Source of the DNA: Stereocaulon alpinum
Lineage: Eukaryota; Ascomycota; Lecanoromycetes; Lecanorales; Stereocaulaceae
Direction of reading: 5' to 3'
Length of the DNA: 64,000 nucleotides
Assembly (NCBI GenBank): GCA_018257865.1
Contig: JAEUBA010000080.1
Span: 62,001-126,000, forward strand
Each line of letters opens with the position of its first letter. Position 1 is the stretch's first letter. Below the pieces are notes generated by a model, which worked only from the letters and a program-made list of their open reading frames with translations, was not told the origin of the DNA and did not search any database. Positions 1 through 13,595 of the stretch are shown in pieces. The position numbers and the translations under genes were made by a program.

Positions 1-2408
1 GCGAAGCACTCCACTAACTTGGTCATTTCGATCCATAGAACGCATGCGGGTGCGCAGGAGACAAGAGAGCATCGTCCACATGGCGACATATGTTGGCTTT
101 TCTGTCAGTACCACCAAGATGGTGTTTCCCTTGTCAGCGGCGTGCAAGATACAAGTCGTGTTGGTCGCTTGGAGGAGGGTACGAGCTCCGTTTCGTCCGG
201 GCACGCCAGTCGCTCCGCCTAATCCTCCCGGGGGGCCAAGCCTATACCTCAAACAAGAGCTCGGTCCTCTCTTGCCGCAGATCGGGAGTCATTGGGAATT
301 TTGATCTACCATAATGAATGCAAGACTGAGGCTATGCAAGTCTTGATGGATTCTACGCCCCGCGGACGGAAAGAGTTCTCCAAGGTGGAGTAGTCGTTGG
401 TTGCATTTCATGCGAATCCTAATGTCATGCCAAAAAAATATCTTAAGCCACATTTTACAAGATCGAATAGAAAAGGGGCACTCGACTGGTGAGAATAGAG
501 GGAGCATGAACAAAGTTGACAGGCATAAGACAGAAGGCGGATCGAAGGCGTTAGGAGCACGCGCGGGCCACGCCTATTATAGAATATTATAACGCGCGCT
601 TTTAGGCGGCCTCCGCCCCCTTAAAGTGTGCACTTTCATCACCTGCCACGAACTCCCTCCACCATGATCTTGCACTCACCGGATCGTATCGCCAATAAAG
701 ACATGTGTCTAGCGGGTGATTCGCATAGTCACTGGACATGCTCCCCGCAGACACCCTCATAAGTCTGGCAGCAAGAGGAGTCAACGAACAGGTGCAAAGC
801 ATCAACTCAAAAGAATGTTTTCGCTACCTTACACTTCTTCTGGCTCGAAGCTGAGAAATTGGTCATGTTCGGAGAAAGTAAATATCACAGGCCATTCTCG
901 GCTCGAGAAGCTTTCAACAAGGCCTTTCCCGTAAAACCGAGCGCAATCCGTTACTGGGAAGCAAAGGAATCTCCGTGACTTGATTTCCAACTATTGGATC
1001 TGGTATCGAATACAATGGAAGCCAAGATGAGTATCGACATGCTTGTCCAAAGTGTTGCCAGGCCTATCTAAGCTAGCATCAGTAATCTTGTGGTTTGGAT
1101 GAAAGCTCCGCCCAACGAATTGCACTTCGCAATGCCAGAGAAGATACTTCCCAAGAAGTCGTCGAGTACCAAGGCCATTCTCAGGCTGTGGCCTATATGC
1201 ACGACTGTGTGCCACATCCCTAGTCGTTGCAAAAAGCCGTTCGCTGAGGCCATTACTACTTTCATAGACGATTTTGAATCCGCATGATCGAAACGCTCCG
1301 AGAAAATGACCAGGACTCCAACAAGACCCTTTCGTCACTCAACGAAAAGGTCTTCCAGGGCGACCATTAGCATCTCCGTTTCATGGTTGTGCCGTTATAC
1401 TACGGCTACTGGACGGCTATGAACATGGTCAAGGTTGAGTCGATAGACTCAGGCTCTAACTACTAGGGATTAAGTGCCAGTGCTGAAGCTAGGCCATCCA
1501 TTGCCTCGGAATTTGGACGACAAAGCGCTAGGCGAGGCCTGTCCCGAACGATGGACAGCCTACCGGACCTTACTACATCACCTGAAGTGTGGTCTACCGT
1601 TGCGCCTGAAGAAGATTCTATATCTCTTCTACTAGCCGCCTAGACTCCGGCGTACTATCTTTTACTGAGCACAGGAGACGCATTGAAGAGCGGACTTGTA
1701 CTTGGCAGAGACGTTTTACTACGGACGCATAGCTTGCCAGTTTGTGGAAAGCATGGCTACGTCGGCATCCCTATGCCCTTTGTTCTCGTCTCCGCACTAT
1801 AGGGGCCTTGCGGACAGCGATAGCTCCGGAAGAAGAGAGTGGTTAGAAACGGTCTGTGACAGAAAGCAGTATTTGTGCATCGGCGCAGACCGAGGCAGAT
1901 TTGAATGATAAGGAGATGGTAGTCCGACGTGGACCGAGTCGAAATTCCTAGGCGAGCAGGCTTCATAAGTGCTAGTCAATCCATTAAGACCATCCGTTGC
2001 GCAAGTACATGGACGGTGTGGCTGCCGCCCCGACTAAGTTTAGGTGTGGGGAAGCGGGACATGCATGCACCCCTGTCTTCTGCATCGGCTCTACCTCTTT
2101 ATCTGGATATCGTCTCCGTTGGGCCCAGTTTTCAGCTTGCATGGATCTTCAGATGGAGGTGTTGAGATGGCAGACATTCGATATGGGCCCAAGGTCTCCA
2201 TGCAGGCTGGCATCATGATTGCCAAATGGGCGCACTCCCCAAAACCTGCTTGCCCACACGACCGCCACGCCGAGGTCGAATCAGGGGGCCACGAAGAACA
2301 TCTTGTACACACATTCCCATAAGATGGAAGTCATCACGCTCGTTCTGAGCTCTCGACCACGACTGTACTATACATACCGTTCTCCATGCGCTAGATACCG
2401 AAACCAGG
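1..2408. other. No gene recognised
   Basis: Reading frames here are short on both strands and I find no splice-compatible chain with a recognisable domain. Around 1090-1340 both strands have modest open stretches, but neither resembles a family I know. It could be a long-decayed gene or plain intergenic DNA. Confidence 0.5.
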
Positions 2409-4641
2409 ATGAGGCTCAATTTTGTGTATTCCTTGGCGCTGTTGACAACATGTCATGCAGCTCCAGCAAAGCTGGGCCTTACTTTTGATAAACGAGCGAA
2501 TGCATTGCCGACCCTGACTCTTCCTTACGCAACATACCAAGCAACGAATTACAACCCCAATGGTGGCGTATGTAGCAGATCAAGTCAATGCCAGATGGTT
2601 CTGACATGTGAGCAAGATCTATACCTTTAAGAACGTCAGATTCGCTGCGCCTCCTATAGGCAATCTTCGATGGGTAAGTATATCTTCAACTATATTATCC
2701 TCATAGGATCCAAACACTTCGTCCTAGAAAGCGTTAATGGAATAGCAACTCCGCTCGTACTCCCCAAACATACCTGCTAAGTCTGGATGTTCTTTTCAAA
2801 TGGCAATGCTGACTTGGCAACGTGCGTAGGCAAAACCCGCGCCACCACTAACAGAAACCAATACTCAAGATGGTTCCTATGGCCCGATATGTATACAAGC
2901 GCCTATCAAGGGACCTCAGTTGACGGGACCTGGAGCGAGCAGCGCCGTTGGCCAAGCTGCGAATCAATTTCTTGCAGGCATACCGGTTCCGTCTTTTACT
3001 AACATGAGCGAAGGCGAGCAATCCTGACAATCCCTCAAAGTGGGACGTTTGCTGAAAGTAAAGGCAGACTGCCTCTTTCTAGATCTTTACGTTCCAGCTG
3101 CAGCGGTCAGGAACCCTTCGTTGAAGCTTCCAGTCATATCATGGTACGCTCTGCTGATTGTCCAAAAAGACCATGACTGATCCTTTTAGGTTCTACGGTG
3201 GGGCATACATCTTTGGCGGAAAAGATCAATTTGGGAATGTCCTGCCCCTGTACGATGGTACTGGCTTGATTCAACAATCGGGCGGTAACGTTATATTTGT
3301 AGCGAGCAATTACCGAGTGTGCCTTCTTCTGCGAATCACTATGGGCAATGCTGATAACCTGAGCAGCTTGGTGCATACGGATTTCTCGCCGGCAGCACAA
3401 TGGAGCAGCAAGGTCTTCCGAATGCTGGACTGTATGACCAGCGAGCAGCGCTACAATGGATTCAAGACTACATCCATCTAGTAGGCGGCGACAAAACACA
3501 GGTCTCCGCGTGGGGCGAATCCGCTGGGGCAGGTTCCATCATGCATCAACTAGTGGCATTCGGTGGGTCCCAAGACCCACTATTCTCGAAGGCAGTGATG
3601 CAAAGCCCGGCCTTCGGCTTGGATTTTGATAGAAAGGGAGCGCTAGAGAATGTGTTTCAGAATTTTACGGAATTGGCGGGTTGCTCTGGACAGGGTGTTG
3701 CGTGCCTCCGCGCCGCGAGTGCTGAGACGTTGCAGACTGCTAACAGAAAGCTCAATGAGGAGGGACCAGAAGGTTCTTTCGCAGTTGGACCCTCCGCTGA
3801 TGGAAATTTGATTCGGCAACTAGCTGTTCTGGAGTTTGCTTCTGGTGTGTCATTCGCCCTGACACTGCAAGGCATTGCTAATACAGCTTTAGGGAACTAC
3901 TATAAGAACGTCGACTCGCTTATATTAAGTCACGTAGCCGACGAAGCCTTCGTTTTCGTCCCACCAAACGTGCAGACAGATTCCGACTTCAATGATTTCG
4001 TGGACGAGACGTTCCCAGTATACGCAAAGACAGCTGGTCTTAATGCGATCATAGAAGCTCACTACCCACCAGTTATGTCTGGCACCGTACACAATTACAC
4101 CACCGAATTTGAAAGAACGAAAGCCTTACTCGGCCAATCCTCCTTCCAATGCAACGTGCGCTATTTGAGCGACGCCTACGCAGGCAAGAATTACAACCTA
4201 CAATACTCAGTCCCACCAGGGTTCCACGCCACTGACCTACTGCCAACGTTCTACGACCTCAACGTCGATCTGTCGCTTTTCGGAGACGACGAGTCCTATC
4301 CCTTGATTCCTGGTTTCGGCTCCTTTGCGCAAGCATATCAGTCCTATCTCGTATCACACGCCCAAAGCGGCGACCCGAACACTTACGCTAAAACATTCAA
4401 CATTCCTCCTGCGATCAATTGGCCGAAGGCTGGTGATAGCGGGGATGAGATCACGGGCGTATTGAATGCCGGCGATGCTGGGTTTAGTCTAATCAGCGAT
4501 CCCCAGACGACGGAAACAATATGTGGATTTTGGAGAGAGGTGGCAGCTGCTGTCACGGATCTTGGAGGTTACGCACCCCCTGGGAGTGTGGTGAATAGTA
4601 CGTTGGTGACCGTCACGAATGATCCGAGTGCGAACTATTGA
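2409..4641 (+). CDS. Secreted type-B carboxylesterase/lipase with one in-frame stop
   Basis: Five exons fit: 2409-2567, 2617-2673, 2830-3143, 3190-3316, 3367-4641; all junctions keep frame (644 codons). The first exon encodes a signal peptide (MRLNFVYSLALLTTCHA). Family landmarks follow in order: VRFAAPPIGNLRW, DCLFLDLYVP, the oxyanion-hole segment FYGGAYIFGG, and the nucleophile elbow GESAGAGS. The protein would be a secreted alpha/beta-hydrolase that splits carboxylic esters or lipids. Oddity: a TGA at 3025-3027 interrupts exon 3 just before DCLFLD. It lies in a stretch (3025-3069) that does not match the family, so it is either a true nonsense mutation or part of an intron whose donor I cannot see. 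The 413-residue C-terminal exon is fully open, so decay, if real, is recent. The acceptor of intron 2 (2674-2829) is the least certain junction. Confidence 0.8.
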
Positions 4642-6973
4642 GTGGATGGCGGTATGTTTGAAGTCTTGGGAGGATATAGGGGGCTTCACTACTGAGATAC
4701 TGCGATAGTCATTAGTCATTAGTCTTGGGCACGTCTGAAGATGCCGCAAGCCGGAAGTTCAGTGTTTCAGATAAAGCTTGAAATGGTTCTTGTTCTCTTT
4801 ACTATGTGCGATCATCCTTACCCACGCCGCCAGGAACATGCGTTGGCTCCATTTCATCACAGCCTAGAATTCCCAACCCAGTCTTCCCCTGCCGCAAGCA
4901 AGCGTTATCAGAAATCCTTCCCGAGTGACCCGCTAACCACCAGCCCTCCTTGAAGTTAGACGCAGGCTGCTGTTGCTCGTCCTTAGGCTTTCCTTGATTC
5001 TTAGCGTCTTAATCATTATCTCCTCTTCCCTGACGGGTATCTCCGCTCTGCCAAAAACCCGGCCTGTTATACAGGGTCGTTTCATCTGGATCGAGTATCA
5101 AGATTATTTTCGCTAAAGCTATTTTTGGCATTTAAAGCCCCTTCTGTTATTGCCCATGGCGTCTGGATCGTAGCCTATTGAATTTTCTATGATCAAGTGG
5201 TGCAAAGTGAGCTTGGCAGTATGGCTTGAGAAGTCTGAGAGGGGTAGCGAACGCTTTGGCGAGGATGGAGAGGATGTTGGGGTTGTGTTGCTGGGTTAGG
5301 GCTGAGTGTATCTGCTCGAGTTAGTGGAGGGTGTTTGCGGTCATTGATACCTTGTTCCAGAGTTCTAGCACGGGGCATAGAGCGTCATCACAGAGCTGGC
5401 ATGAGCCTGAGAATAGAGTCATAGCATTGTAGCGTGACTGAGGATTCGCATATGCTAGTCTAGCGTTGCAACTAGAATCTGCCCCCTCAACAATGCCTCG
5501 GTTCTCAATTGACATGTAGCTTCATAAACATTGTGTTCTCGGTAAGATGTAACCAAAATTTACCATACACGTAATGGATGAATAACAACGACGCCCCATC
5601 TTCGATGGTCACGCCAGATCGCTGCTCAGGAGCGCCGGTGGATCGACTAACGGCGGAAGCTACGGCAGGGACAAAAGCTTGAATCTGTTGCGTTTGGCGT
5701 TGCATGAATGTTAGCACGTGGGGGTTGTTTCGGAACAGCAGACTGCAGGGTCGATTGCGGATGTGCCTGCATTAGTCTGATTCCTTCGGGCCTTGGCCTG
5801 TTCCTTGACTTGTAGCTCAGCTAGTCAGTTACTTGGAGGAATCTCAGACTGGTCTTCCTCCGCACGCCTTTGCAATACATGCACCGTCTCACAATTGAGA
5901 GACATGCTGATGTTTCTCCATTCCGCATCTCTTGCAGCCATGTTTTATCGGGTCATCCAAAGTATGCGATCCAGCTTTCCGTTTTTGTTCAATGTAGGAT
6001 GACGGTCCACGATGGTTTATGTTGGATACTCTTTACAAGATGCATATTTGCTATGCAATTTCCACTTGACGTTGACGTTTCAATAGACAATGGTAGACCT
6101 TAGCCGAGAAGGAGGAAGGGAAGTGAAGAAGAACATGCGACTAGGACGATAGGCTCAAGGTTCTTGTATGTTCGATCCCGGACTATCAGGACTGAATCAA
6201 TTCGCTATTGGCTGTGCAGTCAGCAACGCTTGGGAAAGTTGTAGTGCAGAGGGTAGGTTTAGATCAATGTGGGAAAATCGTATTTCAAGCAACATACCGT
6301 GTCCAACGTACCAAAAGAGAGGTAATGCACAGCTAATACGCTCTTGCATCCAACTAGAGCAAGCTCATCACAGGCGAGACAACATAGTAACATGACCAAT
6401 AGCAAAGTTATTGAAGTAGAACAGACTAACAGACATGATCTACAGGGGTGAAGATTCATGAAAATAGAATTTGAGGCCAAGGCGCTACCGGACCTACAAT
6501 TACTCCGGGAAGCGGCCCCGCAAGAACAGCATTAGACAAGCAACGGAAATCACTATACATTTCTGCATCATGCCATTGTCATCACCCTCTTTTTGGAGAG
6601 CTTAGACCCCCTCACAACTGTATAGCCACTGCAGAGAGCCAATCTCTTACATTGGTAATTATCAGACGTCCCCTTGGGCTCCGTCTTGGTGGGCCCCCCT
6701 CATAGAATTTTGGTGAAAATCACCAATCTAAGGAAGGCAGCTTGTCATTCGTTCGACATAAAGGTTGACGGCAGGACCAAGGACAATGCAATAGCAGCCT
6801 ACAGCTTCAGAGGTACAACGGAGCTTGCGAACATAATCATAGCCTAGGAAATCGAGTGAGTGCATTGCAAGGGAAATAGTCTTCGCTAACAATTGTGCGA
6901 CACGCATCTTGCTAACCATCACTGCACTAGGCTTCCAGGCTTTGGGCATACGCATTACTGCTGCCACATCACC
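4642..6973. other. Intergenic, no gene recognised
   Basis: Only short frames without splice support are present. Just before 6974 the sequence TTGCTAACCATCACTGCACTAG (split here: branch TTGCTAAC, acceptor CACTAG, near 6909-6932) looks like an intron end. It suggests an intron in the 5' leader of the F-box gene. Confidence 0.5.
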
Positions 6974-9900
6974 ATGGCGAACCGGCCTACACGTGTCCCC
7001 GACAGGCATCACAACTCTAGAACCGCTATGAACTCCGTACAACCGCACCTCACATCTGAGCCTCAGTCGCCGCACGCCGAACATTACACATCCAACGATG
7101 ATGACAACAATGAGGACGACAATGGAGATGGCGATGCCGAAGAAGACACAGATCTAAATCGTGAGCTGAGCCCACCAGACCAATGGGAAGGGATTCAAGC
7201 CAGGTCTGTTGAACATGAGGAATTAGTCGAGAACTTGCAAGCTCAAGCAGACCTGAAACAAATGATTGCATTAGAGCGCGACATAAACGCCAGACGCGAG
7301 TATGAAGAAGCTCTTGTAATGCTTGAGATGCATGCCAAACGTCTCAATGAGAGAGTCACTCTATCTTTGGAAGCACCTAGACCCTCGACTTGGCAGCGAC
7401 CGACATACGGTTCGAATGGAGATCTGTACAATCCATACGACTCTCACTCCTCAAGGGAATACGTAGCGCAAGAAGTCACTGCTGGACGAACGTCGAGTCA
7501 CGCTGAAGCTAGTGTTGCTCAACGCGGAAATATATCTTTGTCTACAGGTCAAGGCATGCGCAATGGCAATCACCTGGCGAATATATCGTGGCCCCTTGTA
7601 GAGAAAGAGATCGCATTATGTGCCCGGATTCTTGTGCGAGGAGGAGAAATGAGAGGAGAGGATCTGAGCAGAATACTCTCCCTTGGGAATAACATCGACA
7701 TCACAGTCTTGAGGGAGTTTGTTGACACAGCACGGTTCGACGACTTCGTGAATTCTTCTTCTTATGACCCACGAGGTATCCAGCATCCACTCGTACAGTA
7801 TGCGATCCACCGATCTGGTATCGATTCGGTGCCAGGACCGGAGATCGTCCCACCACCCGCTTTGTCCACTCTAGATCAAGCGAGACATTCCTTATGGGTA
7901 GGAGATGATCCACGACTGTATCTGCATGCCGCTTTGCATGGTAATGCATCTGACCCAGGTATTGTTGGCTCGCAAGGTAGTGAACCTAGAAGATCTTCGC
8001 TTTACGACCAGCGGAGCCGTCTGACGAATGGTACGAGACCTATGAGGCCTCAGAGAACGCATTATTTGCAACAAGTTGGGGCTATGGGAGGAGAGCTGTC
8101 GCATAACTCTAGGCCGTCACTGACAGAGACACCTAGCCAAGGTAGCCTATCATCCACATCAAATTGTAAGCTCGATGGTAAGTTCGATCGCAAGAGACGC
8201 CGTACCGGGGCTTCGCCTTCGGATGCTATGCCATCACCACTTCTTCAAGGTGGAAGACCACAACTGCCCCAAGCCCCATCCCGGCGCACCAACACCAGTG
8301 CTTCAGGACTGCGAGGAGTACCAAGCCGACCACAACTACATCATGACCCTGGAAAGTTTGGACCACGAGCTAGGTTAACTCCATTAGTGAATGCTAGTGG
8401 TCAAGGGATCATTATGGCACAAGTCATGGAGCGACTTCCCGATACGGTTAGAACAATTATCTACAGTTACCTTGGGCTTCCAACGCGCACAACATCATCA
8501 ACACCACAGTCAATGGAGACTCTCCTTCCACCCCTCCACCGTGCGTTCGACCCCCACAAACTCTTTACCACTGAGCTCTTTCCTCGCAACTACAACGCCG
8601 CAAAGCGTTTAGCCTTACTCAATATCCTCAGAATCAAAGCACCATACACTGTACCAGTTGCTGTTACTACGCTGCCAGGCAAGCCTGCGATAGAATACTA
8701 TCTCGACCCTGATAGTCAGTCATCTATGCGTAAGAACGTCTATATCCCACTCGGGCCCAATGGGCAAGGGTGGCCCGCTAACTGTGTACCCCTCGAAATC
8801 TTTGAGCGTATCATTGGGTTTCTTCCGCGGGACACCATCGAGACCTTGCGGCACGTCAGCCGCGAGTTTGAGAAGAAGGTCTCAAACGTGCTCTTCAGCA
8901 ACGTGGTTGTGCCCTTCACCCCGAGAATCTATGGTATGTTAGGGGCTGAAGTCAAGCCCGAGCAAAGCCTTGACGTCGAATGTCAAGACACCAAAGGGAA
9001 AGGGAAGAGTGGGACAAAAGCCAAAGGTAACAGTATTGCCATCATTAGATCAATAACCTCGTGCTAACACCCTGGTATCTAGAAATCATCGCCGATTACG
9101 ACTCTGCTGCGCAGGAGGTCCATGATGGAATGGCTACCTTCAAAGCGTGGGGCCCCCACGTCCGTACCTTCGGGATGGCTTTTGACGCCGATCAGGGTAA
9201 GATGCGTCCATTCTGTATACATTTACTACGAGGCTGCTCAATATATTGACATCGTGACAGAGCAGCTTAGTCGACCACCCAAGAAGTACAAGCTCAAGGA
9301 AGTCACCACCTTTTGGGGACAGTACGAGTGGCCTCATCCCTTCTACAATCGATACACATCGATTGAAGATCTCGAGAAGAAAGCCGACGAGTACCGCTGC
9401 ATGAGCCTTGCATTGTCGAATCTCTGTAATGCCCAGAAGTTGGGACTTTCCGTTGATAGTGGCTTAGGTTGGCTCCAGGGCCCAGACATGTCCGATCGTG
9501 TCCAGTTGTTCAAAGAGCAGCCTAAGATCTTTGGTAAGACGAACCTGCACCTTGACGCAAAGGCTACCGAGCGCGAACAAGATTGGCGCACCATCCTTGA
9601 CACGCTTGGTCTCGATCCCCCGACCTACATCATTGAGGGAGATACAATCCGTGATAGCCAGGGACCAGTCACACGCAACAGCCGCGGATTCTACAAAGCC
9701 ATCGCATATACTTGCTCCCAGAGGACATCAGTCGGCGATAGGGTCAACACAAAGCGTGTCAGGATAATCAACAACGGGCGTCGCGTACCAACCGGATTCC
9801 TGGTCTTCCAAGGCGGGAATCTCGGGGCCGCTGACAACGCTGCCACTGCAACATCGAACTTCACCATTCGAAGTTTCGGCCAAGGATCTATCGAGAGCCC

Positions 9901-11200
9901 ATTCAAAGCTGCTTCGCTGGTTCCTTCTGACCTCACAGCTGGCCAGAAGGAATGGCTACTCGAAACAGAGTGGGCTCAGCGTGCCTTCTTGTCCAGTTAC
10001 TGTATGGCTCTCATGGATAATTCACACATCTTTCAGCACGTTGATTCTCTTGTTATTGCCAAATTCTCAAGTCGTTACCTACCCGCTCTGCAGCGCGAAG
10101 ACTTCTGGAAAGCTCTGCCGAATCTCAAGAGCTTGACAATGAGAGTCACGGCCGATTACCGTGACATCCAAAAGAACGACTCAGGCATTGTTGAAGCTTT
10201 GGATATCGAGCCTTCTAAAGCTGCTGGTCTCTTCTACAACCTTCTCACCGCGTGCGTCGCCACTGTTCCAGGAATCAAGACGATGAATCTCGGCTATTAT
10301 GGAGGCGGCGAGCGGCAAACCGGCATCTTTGGGCGTAACCAAAACGTCCTTCCTGCGCCCTTGACGAATTTTTCAGATCAGCGTGGTGGGCTTGCAGCAA
10401 AGATCCTTGTGTTACCGCACGTTGAGCACCTCACGCTTGATAATTGCTGGATCGCACCGCCTACCCTCAAAGGCTTTGTCAAGAACATGGCATCCCATAA
10501 GATGCATACGTTGACACTCAAGTCGGTCTCTTTGAGTGCTCATTCCAGCGCCCAAGCCGATTGGGCACATTCTACTGAGCCCGATCCAATGGCGAACGGT
10601 GTTTGGGCCGTGGCTAATGGTCCTACTCGGCTGTTCGCTTATCGCAAGCTTGGCAATTTGTGGGACCAGCGTGGAAAAGCGAGGGACCCAGGTATCAATC
10701 CAGATTCCTGGCTCTTTACTGGCGCCCGTGTCGGCTCGTGGCGTAACGTCATTGATACCATCACTCCAGGGCCGACGGTTGACCTATTACGCTATGCATT
10801 CAACTATCGGGATGACGCTCCAATGATACGCGACTCAGGAGCTCTCAAGCGAATCAATTTCATCTCTTGCGGCTACATCAAACTTGTTAATCAACCAGAA
10901 CTCGACCAAGGATTCCTAGGCGACGTTCACGTCACGCCCCCAGCAGCCCTCCAGAAACGCGCCATGGACCTTATGCCGGTAATGATGCATCCTCCACAAG
11001 ACCGCTTACTTGGCCAGATCATCCCAGCCTTACACAATGAGGAGGTAGAGGTCTTTCACTCATGCTTCCCTATGAAAATTGGCTGGGGTAAAGACCAAAG
11101 CAAGTTCGAAAACTATGAGGACGGTCAACCAATTGGTGGGAGCGGCCGGTTCTCTGGCCATGTGGAGAGTCTCGTCTTCAAGTCGCACTCATACGAGTAA
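6974..11200 (+). CDS. Large F-box domain protein
   Basis: Three exons (6974-9026, 9083-9196, 9261-11200) join in frame to 1368 residues; the introns are 56 and 64 nt with GTAACA/GTAAGA donors and a GTGCTAAC branch site in the first. I chose ATG 6974 because it has a strong context (CACCATGG) and because an intron-like acceptor lies just upstream, so the frame open from 6893 is probably partly leader. The N-terminus carries an acidic Asp/Glu/Asn run (about residues 41-61) and a helical, probably coiled-coil segment (about 80-130). Residues about 600-645 read as an F-box (CVPLEIFERIIGFLPRD and the following RHVSREFEKK). The long C-terminal half has no repeat I recognise. The likely role is substrate adaptor of an SCF ubiquitin ligase; substrate unknown. 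Confidence 0.85.
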
Positions 11201-12180
11201 CGAAACTACACCTTTACGTTGAAACCCCTCTTCCACCTTCAAGCCTCTACTGCCACGATCAATTTCTATTCTTGTCCAAACCTTGAGAGACGCATTTCTT
11301 CCGGATACAACAACTGATAATTCGACGTCTTATGGTCAAACATGTCGTGATATTACTCAGCACTAATCACGCCTCGGTCTTCAACCGAGCTCTACGACGA
11401 GTCATTAACCTTGCGCCATCGTCTCGCATCTCTTCCAGTATCATACTCATGCGCACTTTCCAATTCATTTCTCTTCCCAATCATGCGATGATGGTCTCCC
11501 ATAGAGACATTGTCGATATACTATCAACAACCACATCTTCCACTTCGACAGCTCCTTCGGCTGGCCATCTTTGATAAACCGGCCAATGCGAGGGGCACTT
11601 GTTATACTAATTATCAACCACCATGCTCTGTCTAGACGTTACGTCGATTGTCTTGCACAGAGACAAAGTGGATGAGTTGTCGATGACGATAATCTTCACT
11701 GCTTCGCCAACACGATTGGAAACATTAATGGGCCGGCCGAACGAGGGGCTTCTGTAACACTACGACATCAACCCAACATGCTCCTGAAATTCTCAATACG
11801 ATGGTCCTCCAACGAGACTGCACTCTCATGAGCAGGCATTGTTGATAGGATAAGAACACCGTTCGAAAGGTTCCCTAATGTTTACTGTACAAAAAAGATG
11901 AGATACAATTTCCTAAGAATCGACGGGGGGAAACCCGAATTGCACTTGTATATGCTTTTTACGAGAGATACCAAGTTCATAGACGCATGCGAATACAAGT
12001 CTTTTCAATGAAGCACATTGCCCTTGTGACTGTCTTCACGAAATTTTGAATCTATACTATCTCACAGATGCTGTGCATGCAGATGCAACTCTTCCACAGC
12101 TACCTCGTTCGAGTAGCCATTGAAGCTGCTGTGATACATCCATTCATTCGTGCAATCACAGCTCCCCAGTACCTAAGCAC
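11201..12180. other. 3' flank between convergent genes, no gene recognised
   Basis: This stretch lies between the stop of the F-box gene and the stop of RPL17 on the other strand. It is rich in pyrimidines and AT and presumably holds both 3' ends. No coding exon is supported. Confidence 0.5.
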
Positions 12181-13173
12181 CTATCCCTGAGTAATTGCCC
12201 TCCTCAACCGCACCCCACGCTGTCTAGTGTTCAACCTCTTATTTTCCATCTCCACTGACTGCGGGCCCTTCTGCACGACTTCTTCGCCTTCGGTGAGGAT
12301 GAGTTCGATGTGACATGGATTGGACATGTAAGGGTTGATCTGGAAAGCACATTGTCAGCACCATTTTCTATTCTGAAACGTTCAATGAAAGCTTGGGGAA
12401 GGAGTTGAACGTACACGACCATGTGCACGATAAGTACGACGACGCTGCTTAGGCGCCTGGTTGACTTGGATGTGCTTGACGATCAGGTTGCCAGTATCGA
12501 GGCCTTTGGTGTCTGCGTTCGCTTCTGCGTTTTTGAGGAGCCCGAGGAGAAACTCGGCCGACTTTTTGGGCCAGCGGGCTTTGGAGACGCCGAATTGTTT
12601 TCCTATGTAGGCAAATCGGCATTAGCATCTGGTCTATGTGCGTTTTGAGATGGTCAATCGAGACGAAGCGCCGTTATAGAGACAGCCCCGTGATTCCATC
12701 GTCTCTCCCAATTCCCAAACACCATCTCTTTCGTTCTGTACGCTGGTTTCCAAAGCATTTATAGACATCAACTCACCCTGCGCAGTCCGTCCCGTACTCC
12801 CGGCATATCTTCTCATTGGCACGGCCTCCTTATGATCGATGACATTTCCGAGATATGTAAGAGCGCGCTGGAGCTTCCAGCCATTGATAGCCTGTGCGGT
12901 TTCGCGGGTGTTCTTGAAGGAGACGCGGAGGTAGGAGCCGTGAGCGCGGGCGGACTTGCCTGGCTCGATCGAGGTGGCAGCGTAGCGGACCTAGAGAGGA
13001 GAGAGAATGTCAGCTTGGGAATTGGTGCAGGTGGTAAGTAGTAATGGCGATGGGTAAGGGAGGGCAGTTTAGGCGGGCGCTGAGCGAGGGTGAACAGCAG
13101 TGAGGCCGTCAGAGATTGTCTCAAAAGGTGCTTGGAGTGATCGTGCAATGACTCCATAGTTGAGGCTTACCAT
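12181..13173 (-). CDS. RPL17: 60S ribosomal protein uL22 (RPL17)
   Basis: Exons on the minus strand are 13173-13171 (only the ATG), 12990-12777, 12602-12415 and 12339-12181; they give 187 residues, the usual fungal length. The protein begins M-VRYAATSIEPGKSARA and contains the family blocks SFKNTRETAQAINGWKL, AVPMRRYAGSTGRTAQ, QFGVSKARWPKKSAEF, PKQRRRTYRAHGR and INPYMSNPCHIELILTEG, ending in a basic tail. uL22 lines the polypeptide exit tunnel of the large ribosomal subunit. The first intron (180 nt, GTAAGC...CTAG) separates the start codon from the rest of the coding sequence. The other introns are 174 and 75 nt; relatively long introns are common in ribosomal protein genes. It is transcribed divergently from NOP1. 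Confidence 0.97.
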
Positions 13174-13595
13174 CTTGACCGTGTCTTTGCGTGATTGTTG
13201 ATCGCACCTGTCTTGCTGAAGTTGGTGATGCTCCAAATTCGAGATCGTTTAGCGAGTGTGCGCCGCTAGCCCAAAGCGGTATAAGCCGATACCAAATTCC
13301 GCCGCAATTTTTGGATATCAAAAGCTTTGAGATCGATAAACTTCAACAGCTTCATACTTATTCTACCATGACTATGATATGCCACGAGGTAAGCAAGACC
13401 CTCACTAGGTCTCCGAAGAGTCTGCGCAGCTATAGCTAATCCATGCTTTGGCTCAGATCTAAGATTCACATGCTGGATATTTTAGCTGCCAAAGTTGCGC
13501 ACAATAGATCTTGACGATCTTTCCCAAACCTCTACAACACCTACAAAGCGCATGAGCCATACCTAGTCCTTAACATACACATCTACAGAAGCACT
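13174..13595. promoter_or_regulatory. Shared divergent promoter of RPL17 and NOP1
   Basis: Only 422 bp separate the two start codons, so the promoters of a ribosomal protein gene and a nucleolar rRNA-modification gene must overlap. I could not identify a specific ribosome-biogenesis element by eye. Co-regulation is an inference from arrangement and function. Confidence 0.6.

Noticed and set aside
6893..6973. Upstream ATG extending the F-box protein by 27 residues
   Set aside because: An intron-like branch and acceptor lie inside this stretch and ATG 6974 has the better context.
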